Assembly (NCBI RefSeq): GCF_040930455.2
Contig: NZ_CP170494.1
Length of the DNA: 64,000 nt
Source of the DNA: Neopusillimonas maritima
GTDB lineage: Bacteria; Pseudomonadota; Gammaproteobacteria; Burkholderiales; Burkholderiaceae_B
Direction: 5' to 3' (one strand)
Position numbers and translations under genes: made by a program. Every line of letters starts with the position of its first letter. Within the stretch, counting starts at the first letter, position 1. The notes beneath the pieces were generated by a model. It was not told the origin of the DNA. It saw only the letters and a list, made by a program, of their open reading frames with translations, and did no database searches. Of this stretch, positions 1-8,004 are shown in pieces.

Positions 1-306
1 GAACGGCTGGGCTGGAATCACGGTTGCGACCTTTACAAGCTTATGGACGCGGCCGACGACCTGGTGCGGCCGCTGCAAGACCGCCCGGTTCGGGTCGACC
101 GCGAAACGCTTGCGCTCGGGTACGCCGGGGTTTATTCCAGCTTCCTGCGCCATGCGGAAGCAGCTGCGGCCAAATACAACCTGAAAACGGTGGATATCCT
201 GGTTGAACTGGGCAGACGCAAAATGGTGGGCGGCCAGGAAGACATGATTGTCGACGTAGCACTTGACCTACTTGCAAGCCAGGAACAAATGAGCAACAAT
301 CAATAA
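1..306 (+). CDS. dmpG: 4-hydroxy-2-oxovalerate aldolase, C-terminal fragment
   Basis: This is the last ~101 codons of a gene whose start lies left of the window; the frame is open from base 1 to the TAA at 304-306. The translation contains ERLGWNHGCDLYKLMDAADD and, near the end, LVELGRRKMVGGQEDMI, which I recognise as the C-terminal helical region of 4-hydroxy-2-oxovalerate aldolases (MhpE/DmpG/BphI). These enzymes split 4-hydroxy-2-oxovalerate into pyruvate and acetaldehyde at the end of the meta-cleavage pathway for catechols. They channel acetaldehyde to a partner acylating dehydrogenase, which is not visible here. The catalytic barrel is outside the window, so the assignment rests on the C-terminal domain only. 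Confidence 0.85.
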   Translation, partial: ERLGWNHGCDLYKLMDAADDLVRPLQDRPVRVDRETLALGYAGVYSSFLRHAEAAAAKYNLKTVDILVELGRRKMVGGQEDMIVDVALDLLASQEQMSNNQ

Positions 307-334
307 CCGTAACATTCAGCACACTTAATCTGAC

Positions 335-373
335 AGGGTTCTGAACAGTTATTGCCTGCTTGGAACCCTTTTT
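335..373 (+). terminator. Rho-independent terminator after the aldolase gene
   Basis: AGGGTTC (335-341) pairs with GAACCCT (363-369) across a 21-nt loop and is followed by a T run (369-373). It separates the meta-pathway gene from the next transcription unit. Confidence 0.6.
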
Positions 374-435
374 GCTTTAGGTGGGCATGCCTTAACGGTA
401 TTAGACTCATAACCAAAATTCTCAGGAGACGACTA

Positions 436-1608
436 ATGAGAAAATTCGCCAAAATTGCGCTTGCAGCGGCCTGCTTTGCAACCGCTGCAGTCGCGCACGC
501 TGCAGAACCGTTCAAAATCGGCTTCATTATCCCCATGACAGGCCCATTTGCCTCTACTGGTAAACAAGCCGTTGCCGGCGCCAAACTTTACATGCAGCAG
601 CATGGCGATGAAGTAGCCGGGCGCAAAGTTGAACTCATCATTAAAGACGACGGCGGCGTTCAGCCTGAAACAACCAAACGTATTGCCCAGGAACTGGTCG
701 TGCAGGATAAGGTAAATGTGCTGGCCGGCTTTGGCCTCACACCGCTGGCATTTGCCGCTGCACCCATTGCCACCCAGGCTAAAGTTCCCATGGTGGTCAC
801 GGCAGCCGGCACCTCATCAATTGTTCAGAAGTCGCCCTACATCGTGCGTACCTCCATGACACTGCCGCAAACAACTGCGCCTATCGCAGCCTGGGCACGT
901 GACAACAAAGACGTCAAAATCGATACCGCTGTTACGCTGGTAGCCGACTACGGCCCAGGTCACGACGCTGAAAAAGTCTTCGTGAAAACCTTTACGGAAA
1001 AAGGCGGGAAAGTGCTGGAAAGCATCCGCAGCCCCATGGCAAACCCCGACTTTTCGGCGTTCCTTCAGCGCGTTCGCGACTTGAAACCCGATGCACTTTT
1101 CGTGTTTGTTCCTTCCGGCCAAGGTACCGCAGTGTTGAAGCAGTTCAAGGAACGTAATCTCGCTGCAGAAGGTATCAATCTGATCGGTACCGGCGACATG
1201 GTGGAAGACGACCTGATGCCTTCAATGGGTGATGAAGTGCTGGGTATTATCACTTCCCACCACTACTCAGCCGCTCACGATTCCGAAACAAACAAGGAAT
1301 TTGTAAAAGCGTTCGCCGAGGCCAACGACGGGATGCGTGCCAGCTTCATGGGTGTAGGTGCCTACGACGGCATGCACCTTATTTACGAAGCGTTGAAGAA
1401 AGCCGGTCCAGATGCCACGGGCGACGAACTACTGGCCGCTATGAAAGGAATGGAGTGGGAAAGCCCTCGTGGCCCGATCCGTATCGACCCTGAAACACGC
1501 GACATCGTTCAGAACATCTACATTCGTGAAGCCAAGAAACTGGATAACGGCGAACGTTATAACGTTGAATTCGACGTCGTGGAAATGTTCAAAGACCCAG
1601 GCGTTTAA
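436..1608 (+). CDS. Branched-chain amino acid-type ABC transporter substrate-binding protein
   Basis: A 390-aa periplasmic binding protein of the LivK/Peripla_BP_6 family. The reading frame is open upstream of 436, but the ATG at 436 is preceded by AGGAG and begins a clear Sec signal peptide (MRKFAKIALAAACFATAAVA, cut near AHA-AE). The mature protein opens with FKIGFIIPMTGPFAS, the usual fold start for this family. Relatives bind branched-chain amino acids, amides or aromatic acids. No permease or ATPase gene is beside it. The meta-cleavage aldolase gene just upstream suggests an aromatic ligand, but that is inference. A strong terminator follows the gene. Confidence 0.88.
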   Translation: MRKFAKIALAAACFATAAVAHAAEPFKIGFIIPMTGPFASTGKQAVAGAKLYMQQHGDEVAGRKVELIIKDDGGVQPETTKRIAQELVVQDKVNVLAGFGLTPLAFAAAPIATQAKVPMVVTAAGTSSIVQKSPYIVRTSMTLPQTTAPIAAWARDNKDVKIDTAVTLVADYGPGHDAEKVFVKTFTEKGGKVLESIRSPMANPDFSAFLQRVRDLKPDALFVFVPSGQGTAVLKQFKERNLAAEGINLIGTGDMVEDDLMPSMGDEVLGIITSHHYSAAHDSETNKEFVKAFAEANDGMRASFMGVGAYDGMHLIYEALKKAGPDATGDELLAAMKGMEWESPRGPIRIDPETRDIVQNIYIREAKKLDNGERYNVEFDVVEMFKDPGV

Positions 1609-1668
1609 GCAATATATCAACAGTTAGATAAAAAACCAACGCACTCAAATTGTTGTAAAACGCTCTCT

Positions 1669-1702
1669 AAGCCCCTTCTGAACTGAAGGGGCTTTTCTTT
1701 TA
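1669..1702 (+). terminator. Rho-independent terminator after the substrate-binding protein gene
   Basis: A 10-bp perfect stem, AAGCCCCTTC (1669-1678) with GAAGGGGCTT (1685-1694), has a 6-nt loop and a T-rich tail. It ends the unit starting at 436. Confidence 0.85.
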
Positions 1703-1831
1703 GGCCTTCATAAAATTATAAATTTTATATTTTCAATACTGTGAGCGCGCAGCTCACGCAAATTCATTAAAATCAGCATCACCATTACAGCTTCAGCATG
1801 CGTTTTCACCCAATTCACCGGACTTCACTCT

Positions 1832-3355
1832 ATGCAACTGGGCAATCTTTCAGACAGCCAACCAGAAACATGGGGCACCAGCCTGCCCGAATTCTTCGAA
1901 ATCATGCCGAACTCTTTATGGCTTGAAGACTATAGCCAGCTCTACGAGCTGTTTGAAAATTGGCGTTCGCAAGGTATCACCGATTTACGCGACTATTTGG
2001 CAGAAGATGTAACTCGTGTTGCCCAATGTTCTGCGTGCATCAGGGTATTACATGTCAATCGCAAAACGCTCGATATGTTTAATGCCGCCTCGTTCGACGA
2101 ACTTTCCTCTCGGCTGAGTGAGGTATTGCGTGATGACATGCTGGAGGCACACATTGAAGAGCTGGAGCAGCTCTGGGGGGGCAACGATCGCTTCGAGAGC
2201 AAAAGCGTTAATTACACATTAAACGGCGAGAGGCTCGACGTTCTGATCCGTGCCGTTATTTTGCCGGACCACAAAAAGCGCTGGGATCGCGTACTGGTGT
2301 CGCTCGACAACATTACAGAGCTTGAAAACGCTCACCGACGTGTGTTGGCAAGCGAACAATATGCACGGGGTATTTTCGAATACGCCCCCGTGTCACTGTG
2401 GGTTGAGGATTTTCATCGCATCAAGATCTTGCTGGAAGAGGTGCGTGAACGCGGAATTACCGACTTTAGAACGTTTACCGACGTTCACCCCGACTTCGTC
2501 GAGCAATGCATGTCGGAAATCAAAGTGCTGGATGTCAATCAATACACCATTGACATGTTTAAAGCCAAAAACAAACAAGACCTGCTCACCCGGCTGCCCG
2601 AAGTGTTCCGCGACGACATGCGGGACCATTTTCGCGAACAACTTATCGACCTGTGGGACGGTAAGCTGTTCATGCAGCGGGAGGTGCTGAATTACGAGCT
2701 GGACGGCAACCCGCTTAATATCCATCTGCAGTTTTCAGTGTTCAACGGCCATGAAAAGCATTGGGATTTGGTGCTTCTGGCCCTGACTGACATTACCGCA
2801 CGCAAGAAAGCCGAAGCCTATCTGGAGTATCTGGGCAAACACGATGTACTGACAAAACTAAAGAACCGTTCATTCTATGTTGATGAAATCAGCCGCCTCG
2901 ATCGCAAAGGCCCGTTCCCTGTCACGGTTATCATTATCGATATTAATAACCTGAAAACCATTAACGACACCCTGGGCCACGCAGCCGGCGACGACCTGCT
3001 TCGGCGCGCAGGCGAAATTCTGGGCCAACTGAACAGCAAAGGGGTCACTGCCATGCGCATAGGGGGCGACGAGTTCGCGGTTTTCATGCCCGGCGCAACC
3101 GATGAAGCTCGTACAAACCTGCTGGCCAACCTGAAAAAACTCACCGACCTGAACAACCAGTTCTACAACGGCCCGTTCCTTCAGCTTGCTGCAGGCTGGT
3201 CGGTTTGCGAAGAAGGCGAACGCCTGGAAGATGCGCTTCGCGAAGCGGATCATTTAATGTACGAAGAAAAACGGAAATTCTATGCTATGCAATCTTCCGA
3301 TGACGATGCATCCAGGCAGAGTACGCTGATAAACAGCCCAGAACGACAGTCGTAA
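1832..3355 (+). CDS. Diguanylate cyclase with two tandem PAS-like sensor domains
   Basis: A 507-aa cytoplasmic protein with no membrane segment. Residues ~25-170 and ~185-325 are two copies of one PAS-like module. Each starts with SLW(L/V)ED, contains VLxVN(R/Q)xTxDMF and a 'DDM' turn, and ends in an (N/D)IT motif, so the sensor half arose by duplication. The C-terminal third is a GGDEF domain with an intact RIGGDEFAVF active-site loop (GGDEF at 411-415), so synthesis of c-di-GMP is expected. No RxxD inhibitory site lies five residues before GGDEF. Its 3' end overlaps the convergent MFS gene by 71 bp. The ligand of the PAS modules is unknown. Confidence 0.9.
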   Translation: MQLGNLSDSQPETWGTSLPEFFEIMPNSLWLEDYSQLYELFENWRSQGITDLRDYLAEDVTRVAQCSACIRVLHVNRKTLDMFNAASFDELSSRLSEVLRDDMLEAHIEELEQLWGGNDRFESKSVNYTLNGERLDVLIRAVILPDHKKRWDRVLVSLDNITELENAHRRVLASEQYARGIFEYAPVSLWVEDFHRIKILLEEVRERGITDFRTFTDVHPDFVEQCMSEIKVLDVNQYTIDMFKAKNKQDLLTRLPEVFRDDMRDHFREQLIDLWDGKLFMQREVLNYELDGNPLNIHLQFSVFNGHEKHWDLVLLALTDITARKKAEAYLEYLGKHDVLTKLKNRSFYVDEISRLDRKGPFPVTVIIIDINNLKTINDTLGHAAGDDLLRRAGEILGQLNSKGVTAMRIGGDEFAVFMPGATDEARTNLLANLKKLTDLNNQFYNGPFLQLAAGWSVCEEGERLEDALREADHLMYEEKRKFYAMQSSDDDASRQSTLINSPERQS

Positions 3356-4499
3356 TAAAACAAAACGTATAAATAGCGGTGCTCAGACCTACATGATCGG
3401 CCAATATTCCCACGCCAATAATGGGCACCGTCGCACCGGTATAAGCCGACAGGAAAAAAGTTGACATATTAGCCGCCCGACGATGCTCATCAGCGTGCAG
3501 ACTGGCAATCATTGAGGCATACATAAAGCCAAACCCCTGGCCAATACCGAAACAAACCATGGCAATAATCAAAATTGCCACACTGTGGGTGTACATACCC
3601 GCAGCCAGAAACACAACGCTCAGGCCAAAAGCACCCATACCGAACATCAGCCCCTTGAAAGGGGGCAACTGCGTTTGCGTGGTTTGAACCAATGTAGACG
3701 CAATGGCCATGAAAATAAACGCCACGCCCACCACAATCGGCCCCTGCCACGGCAAATTCAGCTCCGGCAAGACCGAGGGCACAAGCGATGCAAACAGGCA
3801 GCCGACACCAAAAGTAAAGAACCCCCCGGCACATCCCAAGAGGAATGGCGGTCGATTACCTACAACCGGCAGCGCCATTTTGGGCACGATGGACAAAGGT
3901 GCACGAGCACCGACCGGCCCCTGCAACTGATGTCGAGAAGCAATAATTAACAGTAATGTCAGGACGGCGAAGGCCAAAATGAACACATAAGGCAATACCA
4001 GTGGGTAAACATTCCATTGGGCGATGACCCCGCCAATCACCGGCCCTGCTCCAAAGCTAACCGTAATGGCACTGGAAGTGACGACAGCCGCTTTGCGGCG
4101 GTCTTGCTGAGGATGCGCCTCACCCATCGCCAGGGCAGCCGTGGTGGCAAGAATGCCATTTCCGAAACCAATAATGGCGCGAGCCAGAATTAAGGTTGCC
4201 ACGCCTTGCGCCACCATCGACAGCCCCAACCCCAACATCAGCATTAATACCGAAGCCACAATGACTTTGAAGCGCCCGAAAGTATCCGACACCCGTCCAA
4301 AACAAAGCAAGGTGGCGAAAACAGCCACCATATAGGACGTAAAAATGTAACTTAAGGAGCTGGGTGGAATTTGCCAGGCTCGTTCGTATATGGGATACAG
4401 CGGTGTCGGCAAAGAGCTGGTTGCAAAACATAAGCAAACCAGTACGGTAACCCCAACAAAGCCCCCCCAGCGTTTTAACAACTCCATCCCAACAGTCAT
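3285..4499 (-). CDS. Major facilitator superfamily transporter
   Basis: A 404-aa, ~12-helix membrane protein. The N-terminal helix leads into PTPLYPIYERAW, and the loop after helix 2 carries FGRVSDTFGRFK, the MFS signature between helices 2 and 3. The C-terminal half keeps the usual second six-helix bundle and ends with a basic tail. The ATG at 4499 is used; an ATG four codons further in is also possible. The family exports drugs or small metabolites, and nothing here identifies the substrate. A palindrome (4533-4548) sits directly upstream in the region shared with the divergent aldehyde dehydrogenase gene. Confidence 0.85.
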   Translation of the reverse strand: MTVGMELLKRWGGFVGVTVLVCLCFATSSLPTPLYPIYERAWQIPPSSLSYIFTSYMVAVFATLLCFGRVSDTFGRFKVIVASVLMLMLGLGLSMVAQGVATLILARAIIGFGNGILATTAALAMGEAHPQQDRRKAAVVTSSAITVSFGAGPVIGGVIAQWNVYPLVLPYVFILAFAVLTLLLIIASRHQLQGPVGARAPLSIVPKMALPVVGNRPPFLLGCAGGFFTFGVGCLFASLVPSVLPELNLPWQGPIVVGVAFIFMAIASTLVQTTQTQLPPFKGLMFGMGAFGLSVVFLAAGMYTHSVAILIIAMVCFGIGQGFGFMYASMIASLHADEHRRAANMSTFFLSAYTGATVPIIGVGILADHVGLSTAIYTFCFITTVVLGCLSAYSAWMHRHRKIA

Positions 4500-4532
4500 A
4501 TAACATTCCGCAACAATCGTTGCACCGATTAT

Positions 4533-4548
4533 AGTAAGTCCACTTACT
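4533..4548. promoter_or_regulatory. Operator-like palindrome between the divergent MFS and aldehyde dehydrogenase genes
   Basis: AGTAAGT-CC-ACTTACT is a perfect 7-bp inverted repeat with a 2-bp spacer, 34 bp upstream of the MFS start and ~88 bp upstream of the dehydrogenase start. The size and symmetry suit a dimeric repressor, but no regulator gene is adjacent and the site is not proven. Confidence 0.4.
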
Positions 4549-4635
4549 TTTCCCTAGCGCCAAAAAGGCTCATAATGGAAAATTAAGACGCACTCGTGTT
4601 TATTCCGAATTTTGTAACAAACCTGGAGTCAAGCT

Positions 4636-6087
4636 ATGTCAACTATTTCGATGCTTATTAACGGGCAACAAAAGCAAGCCAGCAATGGTAAAACTTTCCA
4701 GCGAAAGAACCCGCTTGACGGCAAAGTCGCAACCACCGCCCCGGCCGCAACCGTCGAAGACGCCATCGAAGCTGTTGAAGCCGCCTCCCGGGCTTTCCCC
4801 GAATGGGCCGCGAAAGGCCCGACAGAGCGACGTGGCCTGTTGTTGAAAGCAGCCGATGCCCTTGACGCAAAAACCGACGACTTTATCAAAGCCATGGCCG
4901 GCGAAACCGGGTCGGCCGCCATGTGGGCCGGCTTCAATGCGCACCTGGCAGCCAATATGCTTCGCGAAGCCGCATCGCTTACCACACAAATAAACGGCGA
5001 CCTCATCCCGTCCGATGTTCCCGGCAGCCTGGCAATGGGTGTTCGGCAGCCTGCAGGCGTGGTGTTGGGCATGGCGCCCTGGAATGCGCCCATCATCCTG
5101 GGCACCCGGGCCGTTGCCGTTCCCCTGGCCTGCGGCAATACCGTTGTAATGAAAGGGTCGGAAGTATGTCCGGCCACCCACAGCCTGATTATCGAATCAC
5201 TTCAGGAAGCCGGCTTGCCTAACGGGGTAGTGAATTTCATCACCAACGACCCAGCCGATGCGGGCCCTATTGTTGAGGCCATGATCGCTCACCCTGCCGT
5301 TCGGCGCGTCAATTTCACCGGTTCCACACGGGTTGGCAGAATCATCGCCTCGGTCTGCGCGAAATATCTGAAACCTTCTATTTTGGAACTGGGCGGCAAA
5401 GCACCGCTGGTCGTTCTCGACGATGCAAACATCGAAGAAGCCGTTAACGGAACCGCTTTTGGCGCGTTCGCAAATTCCGGCCAAATCTGCATGTCAACGG
5501 AACGCATTATTGTCGACAATAAAATCGCCGACGCGTTTATTCCCGCACTCACCGAAAAGGCGCGCAACCTGCCGCTGGGTGATCCGCGCGAAGGCCCGGT
5601 TGTCCTGGGTTCGGTGGTCGATATGTCGACGGTTGAACGTTGCAATGCGCTCATCGACGACGCGTTGGAAAAAGGCGCCAAGCTACTTTGCGGCGGCAAG
5701 GCTGAAAACACCTTAATGCCCGCCACACTGATCGACCACGTTACGCCGGAAATGAAAATCTACAGCGAGGAAACCTTTGCGCCGGTAAAGGCCATTGTCC
5801 GTGTTAACGGGGTTGAAGAAGCGATTCAAGTGGCGAATGACAACGACTACGGCCTGTCAGCGGCGGTATTCGGAAAAGATATCGGGCGGGCATGGCAAGT
5901 TGCTTCGCGTATTGAATCAGGCATTTGCCACATTAACGGCCCCACAGTTCACGATGAGGCACAAATGCCGTTTGGCGGCGTAAAAGACAGCGGTTTCGGC
6001 CGCTTCGGCGGGCGTGCCGGCATTGAGGCCTTCACCGAACTACGCTGGATGTCGATTCAAACCACCCCCCGCCACTATCCGTTCTAA
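4636..6087 (+). CDS. NAD(P)-dependent aldehyde dehydrogenase, salicylaldehyde/vanillin dehydrogenase-like
   Basis: A 483-aa member of the aldehyde dehydrogenase superfamily, close in length and motifs to salicylaldehyde and vanillin dehydrogenases. Visible are APWNAPIILG (cofactor-site entry), the FTGSTRVGR Rossmann motif, the general base in LELGGKAP (E251) and the nucleophile in NSGQICMS (C285). It would oxidise an aldehyde, possibly aromatic, to the acid in the cytoplasm. The ATG at 4636 has GGAG 10 bases upstream. It is transcribed divergently from the MFS transporter gene and ends at a strong terminator. The exact substrate cannot be read from the sequence. Confidence 0.88.
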   Translation: MSTISMLINGQQKQASNGKTFQRKNPLDGKVATTAPAATVEDAIEAVEAASRAFPEWAAKGPTERRGLLLKAADALDAKTDDFIKAMAGETGSAAMWAGFNAHLAANMLREAASLTTQINGDLIPSDVPGSLAMGVRQPAGVVLGMAPWNAPIILGTRAVAVPLACGNTVVMKGSEVCPATHSLIIESLQEAGLPNGVVNFITNDPADAGPIVEAMIAHPAVRRVNFTGSTRVGRIIASVCAKYLKPSILELGGKAPLVVLDDANIEEAVNGTAFGAFANSGQICMSTERIIVDNKIADAFIPALTEKARNLPLGDPREGPVVLGSVVDMSTVERCNALIDDALEKGAKLLCGGKAENTLMPATLIDHVTPEMKIYSEETFAPVKAIVRVNGVEEAIQVANDNDYGLSAAVFGKDIGRAWQVASRIESGICHINGPTVHDEAQMPFGGVKDSGFGRFGGRAGIEAFTELRWMSIQTTPRHYPF

Positions 6088-6110
6088 TAAGCAGCGCATT
6101 AAATTGTTAC

Positions 6111-6150
6111 AAAAAACCCGTCGTCCAAAATGGTACGACGGGTTTTTTGC
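6111..6150. terminator. Bidirectional terminator between the aldehyde dehydrogenase and OmpA-like genes
   Basis: AAAAAACCCGTCGT (6111-6124) pairs perfectly with ACGACGGGTTTTTT (6135-6148) around a 10-nt loop. A-tract and T-tract flanks make it functional for both convergent genes. Confidence 0.9.
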
Positions 6151-6167
6151 ATTCAATGCTTAAAAAA

Positions 6168-6839
6168 TTATTGTTTAACAGCGTACAAGAACAGCTCAAC
6201 ACGACGGTTCAGCGCGCGGCCCTGCTCGGTACTGTTATCACCAATGGGGTTGGCGGAAGCACGCCCTTCAGCAGTTAAACGTCCCATGGAAATACCCTGT
6301 CGGGCAATATAGTTTGTAACGGCTTCAGCACGGCTTAACGACAAGCGCTGGTTCAGCTCAGCCGGGCCGGTGCTGTCGGTGTAGCCAATAGCCTTGGCAC
6401 GCAACTCGGGATGCTGGGCAAGCGCCCGTGACACACTGTCAAGCACAGGTAGCAAACCGGCTTTCAGATCAGACTTCCCTGTGTCAAACGACACATTGCT
6501 TGGAATGTGAACTTTAAGCGTTCCGTCGGGCATTTCAACAACAGCCACCCCTAAATCGCGAGCGCCGGATTGCTCAACATCATTCTTGATGCCCGACCAG
6601 TTATAGCCCATGATGCTGCCGGCAACGGCACCGATCCCGGCGCCGATTAATGCGGCCTCACTGCTATCGCCTATTAATGCGCCAAGCCCGGCGCCTACGG
6701 CTGCACCTGCGCCGGCACCGGCTGCTGTGCGACCCCCTTGGCTCATACCGCCCATTGTTCGGTCCACCGTGGCACAACCGCCCATCATTGCCAAGGCAAC
6801 TACGCTAATCGCAACGCGCTTGTTAACTAAAGTGTTCAT
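6168..6839 (-). CDS. OmpA-family outer membrane lipoprotein (YiaD-like)
   Basis: A 223-aa lipoprotein. The signal peptide ends at an MGGC lipobox, so Cys22 would be lipidated. Residues ~40-80 are glycine/alanine-rich with glycine-zipper character (GAGAGAAVGAGLGALIG). The C-terminal ~110 residues form an OmpA-like peptidoglycan-binding domain: it opens at VSFDTGKSDLKAG and carries IGYTDSTG and LSLSRAEAV, then NRRVELFL. The protein should tie the outer membrane to the cell wall. It sits downstream of, and on the same strand as, the amino acid permease genes but is probably separately transcribed. Confidence 0.88.
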   Translation of the reverse strand: MNTLVNKRVAISVVALAMMGGCATVDRTMGGMSQGGRTAAGAGAGAAVGAGLGALIGDSSEAALIGAGIGAVAGSIMGYNWSGIKNDVEQSGARDLGVAVVEMPDGTLKVHIPSNVSFDTGKSDLKAGLLPVLDSVSRALAQHPELRAKAIGYTDSTGPAELNQRLSLSRAEAVTNYIARQGISMGRLTAEGRASANPIGDNSTEQGRALNRRVELFLYAVKQ

Positions 6840-6940
6840 ATTCTTCTCCTTCTTGGGTTACGGGTTCCAGAACCATAACGAACCCTAAGTGCGCTATCTA
6901 TCCTATCAGTTGCGTACGGGCTTAAATGTTACGAATTTAT

Positions 6941-8002
6941 TCAGCCTTGACGCCATTGTCTTTCAAGCGACTGGCTATACCGGGAAATGGAAAAACACAA
7001 AACAAAATAAATAGCCCCAATGAACAAGTAAGCTTCGGTGCTAAACCCTTGCCATTGCGCATCGGCCAAAGCCGCCTTGGTCGCTTGCATGAGATCGAAA
7101 ACGCCAATAACAACCACCAAAGACGTATCTTTCAGTACAGAAATAAAAATACCTACCAGCGGCCCGACAATGGCCCTAAGCGCCTGGGGCAGCACAATAA
7201 AAAGCGTTTTTTGCCAGTAGCCCAGGCCCAATGAGTCGGCCCCTTCGTACTGCCCTTTGGGAATCGCCTGTAAGCCACCACGAACAGTTTCAGCAATATA
7301 GGCAGCCACGAACAAAACAATGGCAATTTGAGCGCGCAACAACTTGTTAATGTTAAGGCCTTCGGGCAGAAACAACGGTAGCATTACCGAAGCCATAAAC
7401 AACAAACTGATCAGCGGCACACCACGAATCAACTCGATATAAATCACACACACCGACCGTACTGCAGGCAAGTCGGAGCGTCGACCCAATGCCAGCAACA
7501 CGCCAAGTGGAAACGCCAGACCCACCCCCACGGTGGCCAGAATCAAGGTAAGGGGCAAGCCGCCCCACAGGCGGGTTTCAACAAAAGAAAGCCCCAGAAC
7601 CCCGCCCCACATGAGAACACCCACCAGCGCCAACGCCCCCAACCAATAAATAGCCAGGGCCGGCCGCCAGAAGCGACGCCGGCAACTGAGTACGACAATA
7701 CCGATAAGCACCACACACGCCAGCAAAGGACGCCACTGTTCTGCATACGGGTACAAGCCAAACAAGATAACTCGATGCTTCTGGACAATAAACGTCCAGC
7801 AGGCACCGGCCACTTGCGCACAGGCTTGCGGGCTGTCGCCTCCAAACCGGGCAGACAAAAACAGCCACTCCACTGCGGCCGGCAATGTCGCAGCCAACAG
7901 CCCGACAAGAACCACCGTAACCAAAGCGTTGAACGGCGTATTTACCAATGTGTGATACCAGCGTACCGGGCGCTGACCAACGTGTATTGAGGCGGCTGTC
8001 AT
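6941..8002 (-). CDS. aapM: Polar amino acid ABC transporter permease, AapM/BztC-like
   Basis: A 353-aa inner membrane permease of the HisM family. The C-terminal half holds the coupling-loop region (IELIRGVPLISLLFMASVML, then IAETVRGGLQAIPKGQYEGA and VLPQALR) typical of AapM/BztC, partners in general L-amino acid uptake. The ATG at 8002 lies two bases after the stop of the upstream permease, so the two are one operon. Unlike the usual aapJQMP order, no ATPase gene follows and no binding-protein gene precedes, so those components must be supplied from elsewhere. Confidence 0.88.
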   Translation of the reverse strand: MTAASIHVGQRPVRWYHTLVNTPFNALVTVVLVGLLAATLPAAVEWLFLSARFGGDSPQACAQVAGACWTFIVQKHRVILFGLYPYAEQWRPLLACVVLIGIVVLSCRRRFWRPALAIYWLGALALVGVLMWGGVLGLSFVETRLWGGLPLTLILATVGVGLAFPLGVLLALGRRSDLPAVRSVCVIYIELIRGVPLISLLFMASVMLPLFLPEGLNINKLLRAQIAIVLFVAAYIAETVRGGLQAIPKGQYEGADSLGLGYWQKTLFIVLPQALRAIVGPLVGIFISVLKDTSLVVVIGVFDLMQATKAALADAQWQGFSTEAYLFIGAIYFVLCFSISRYSQSLERQWRQG

Positions 8003-8004
8003 TC

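Noticed and set aside
352..435. Upstream extension of the substrate-binding protein to 352
   Set aside because: It would bury the signal peptide and overlap the preceding terminator; ATG 436 has a good ribosome-binding site.
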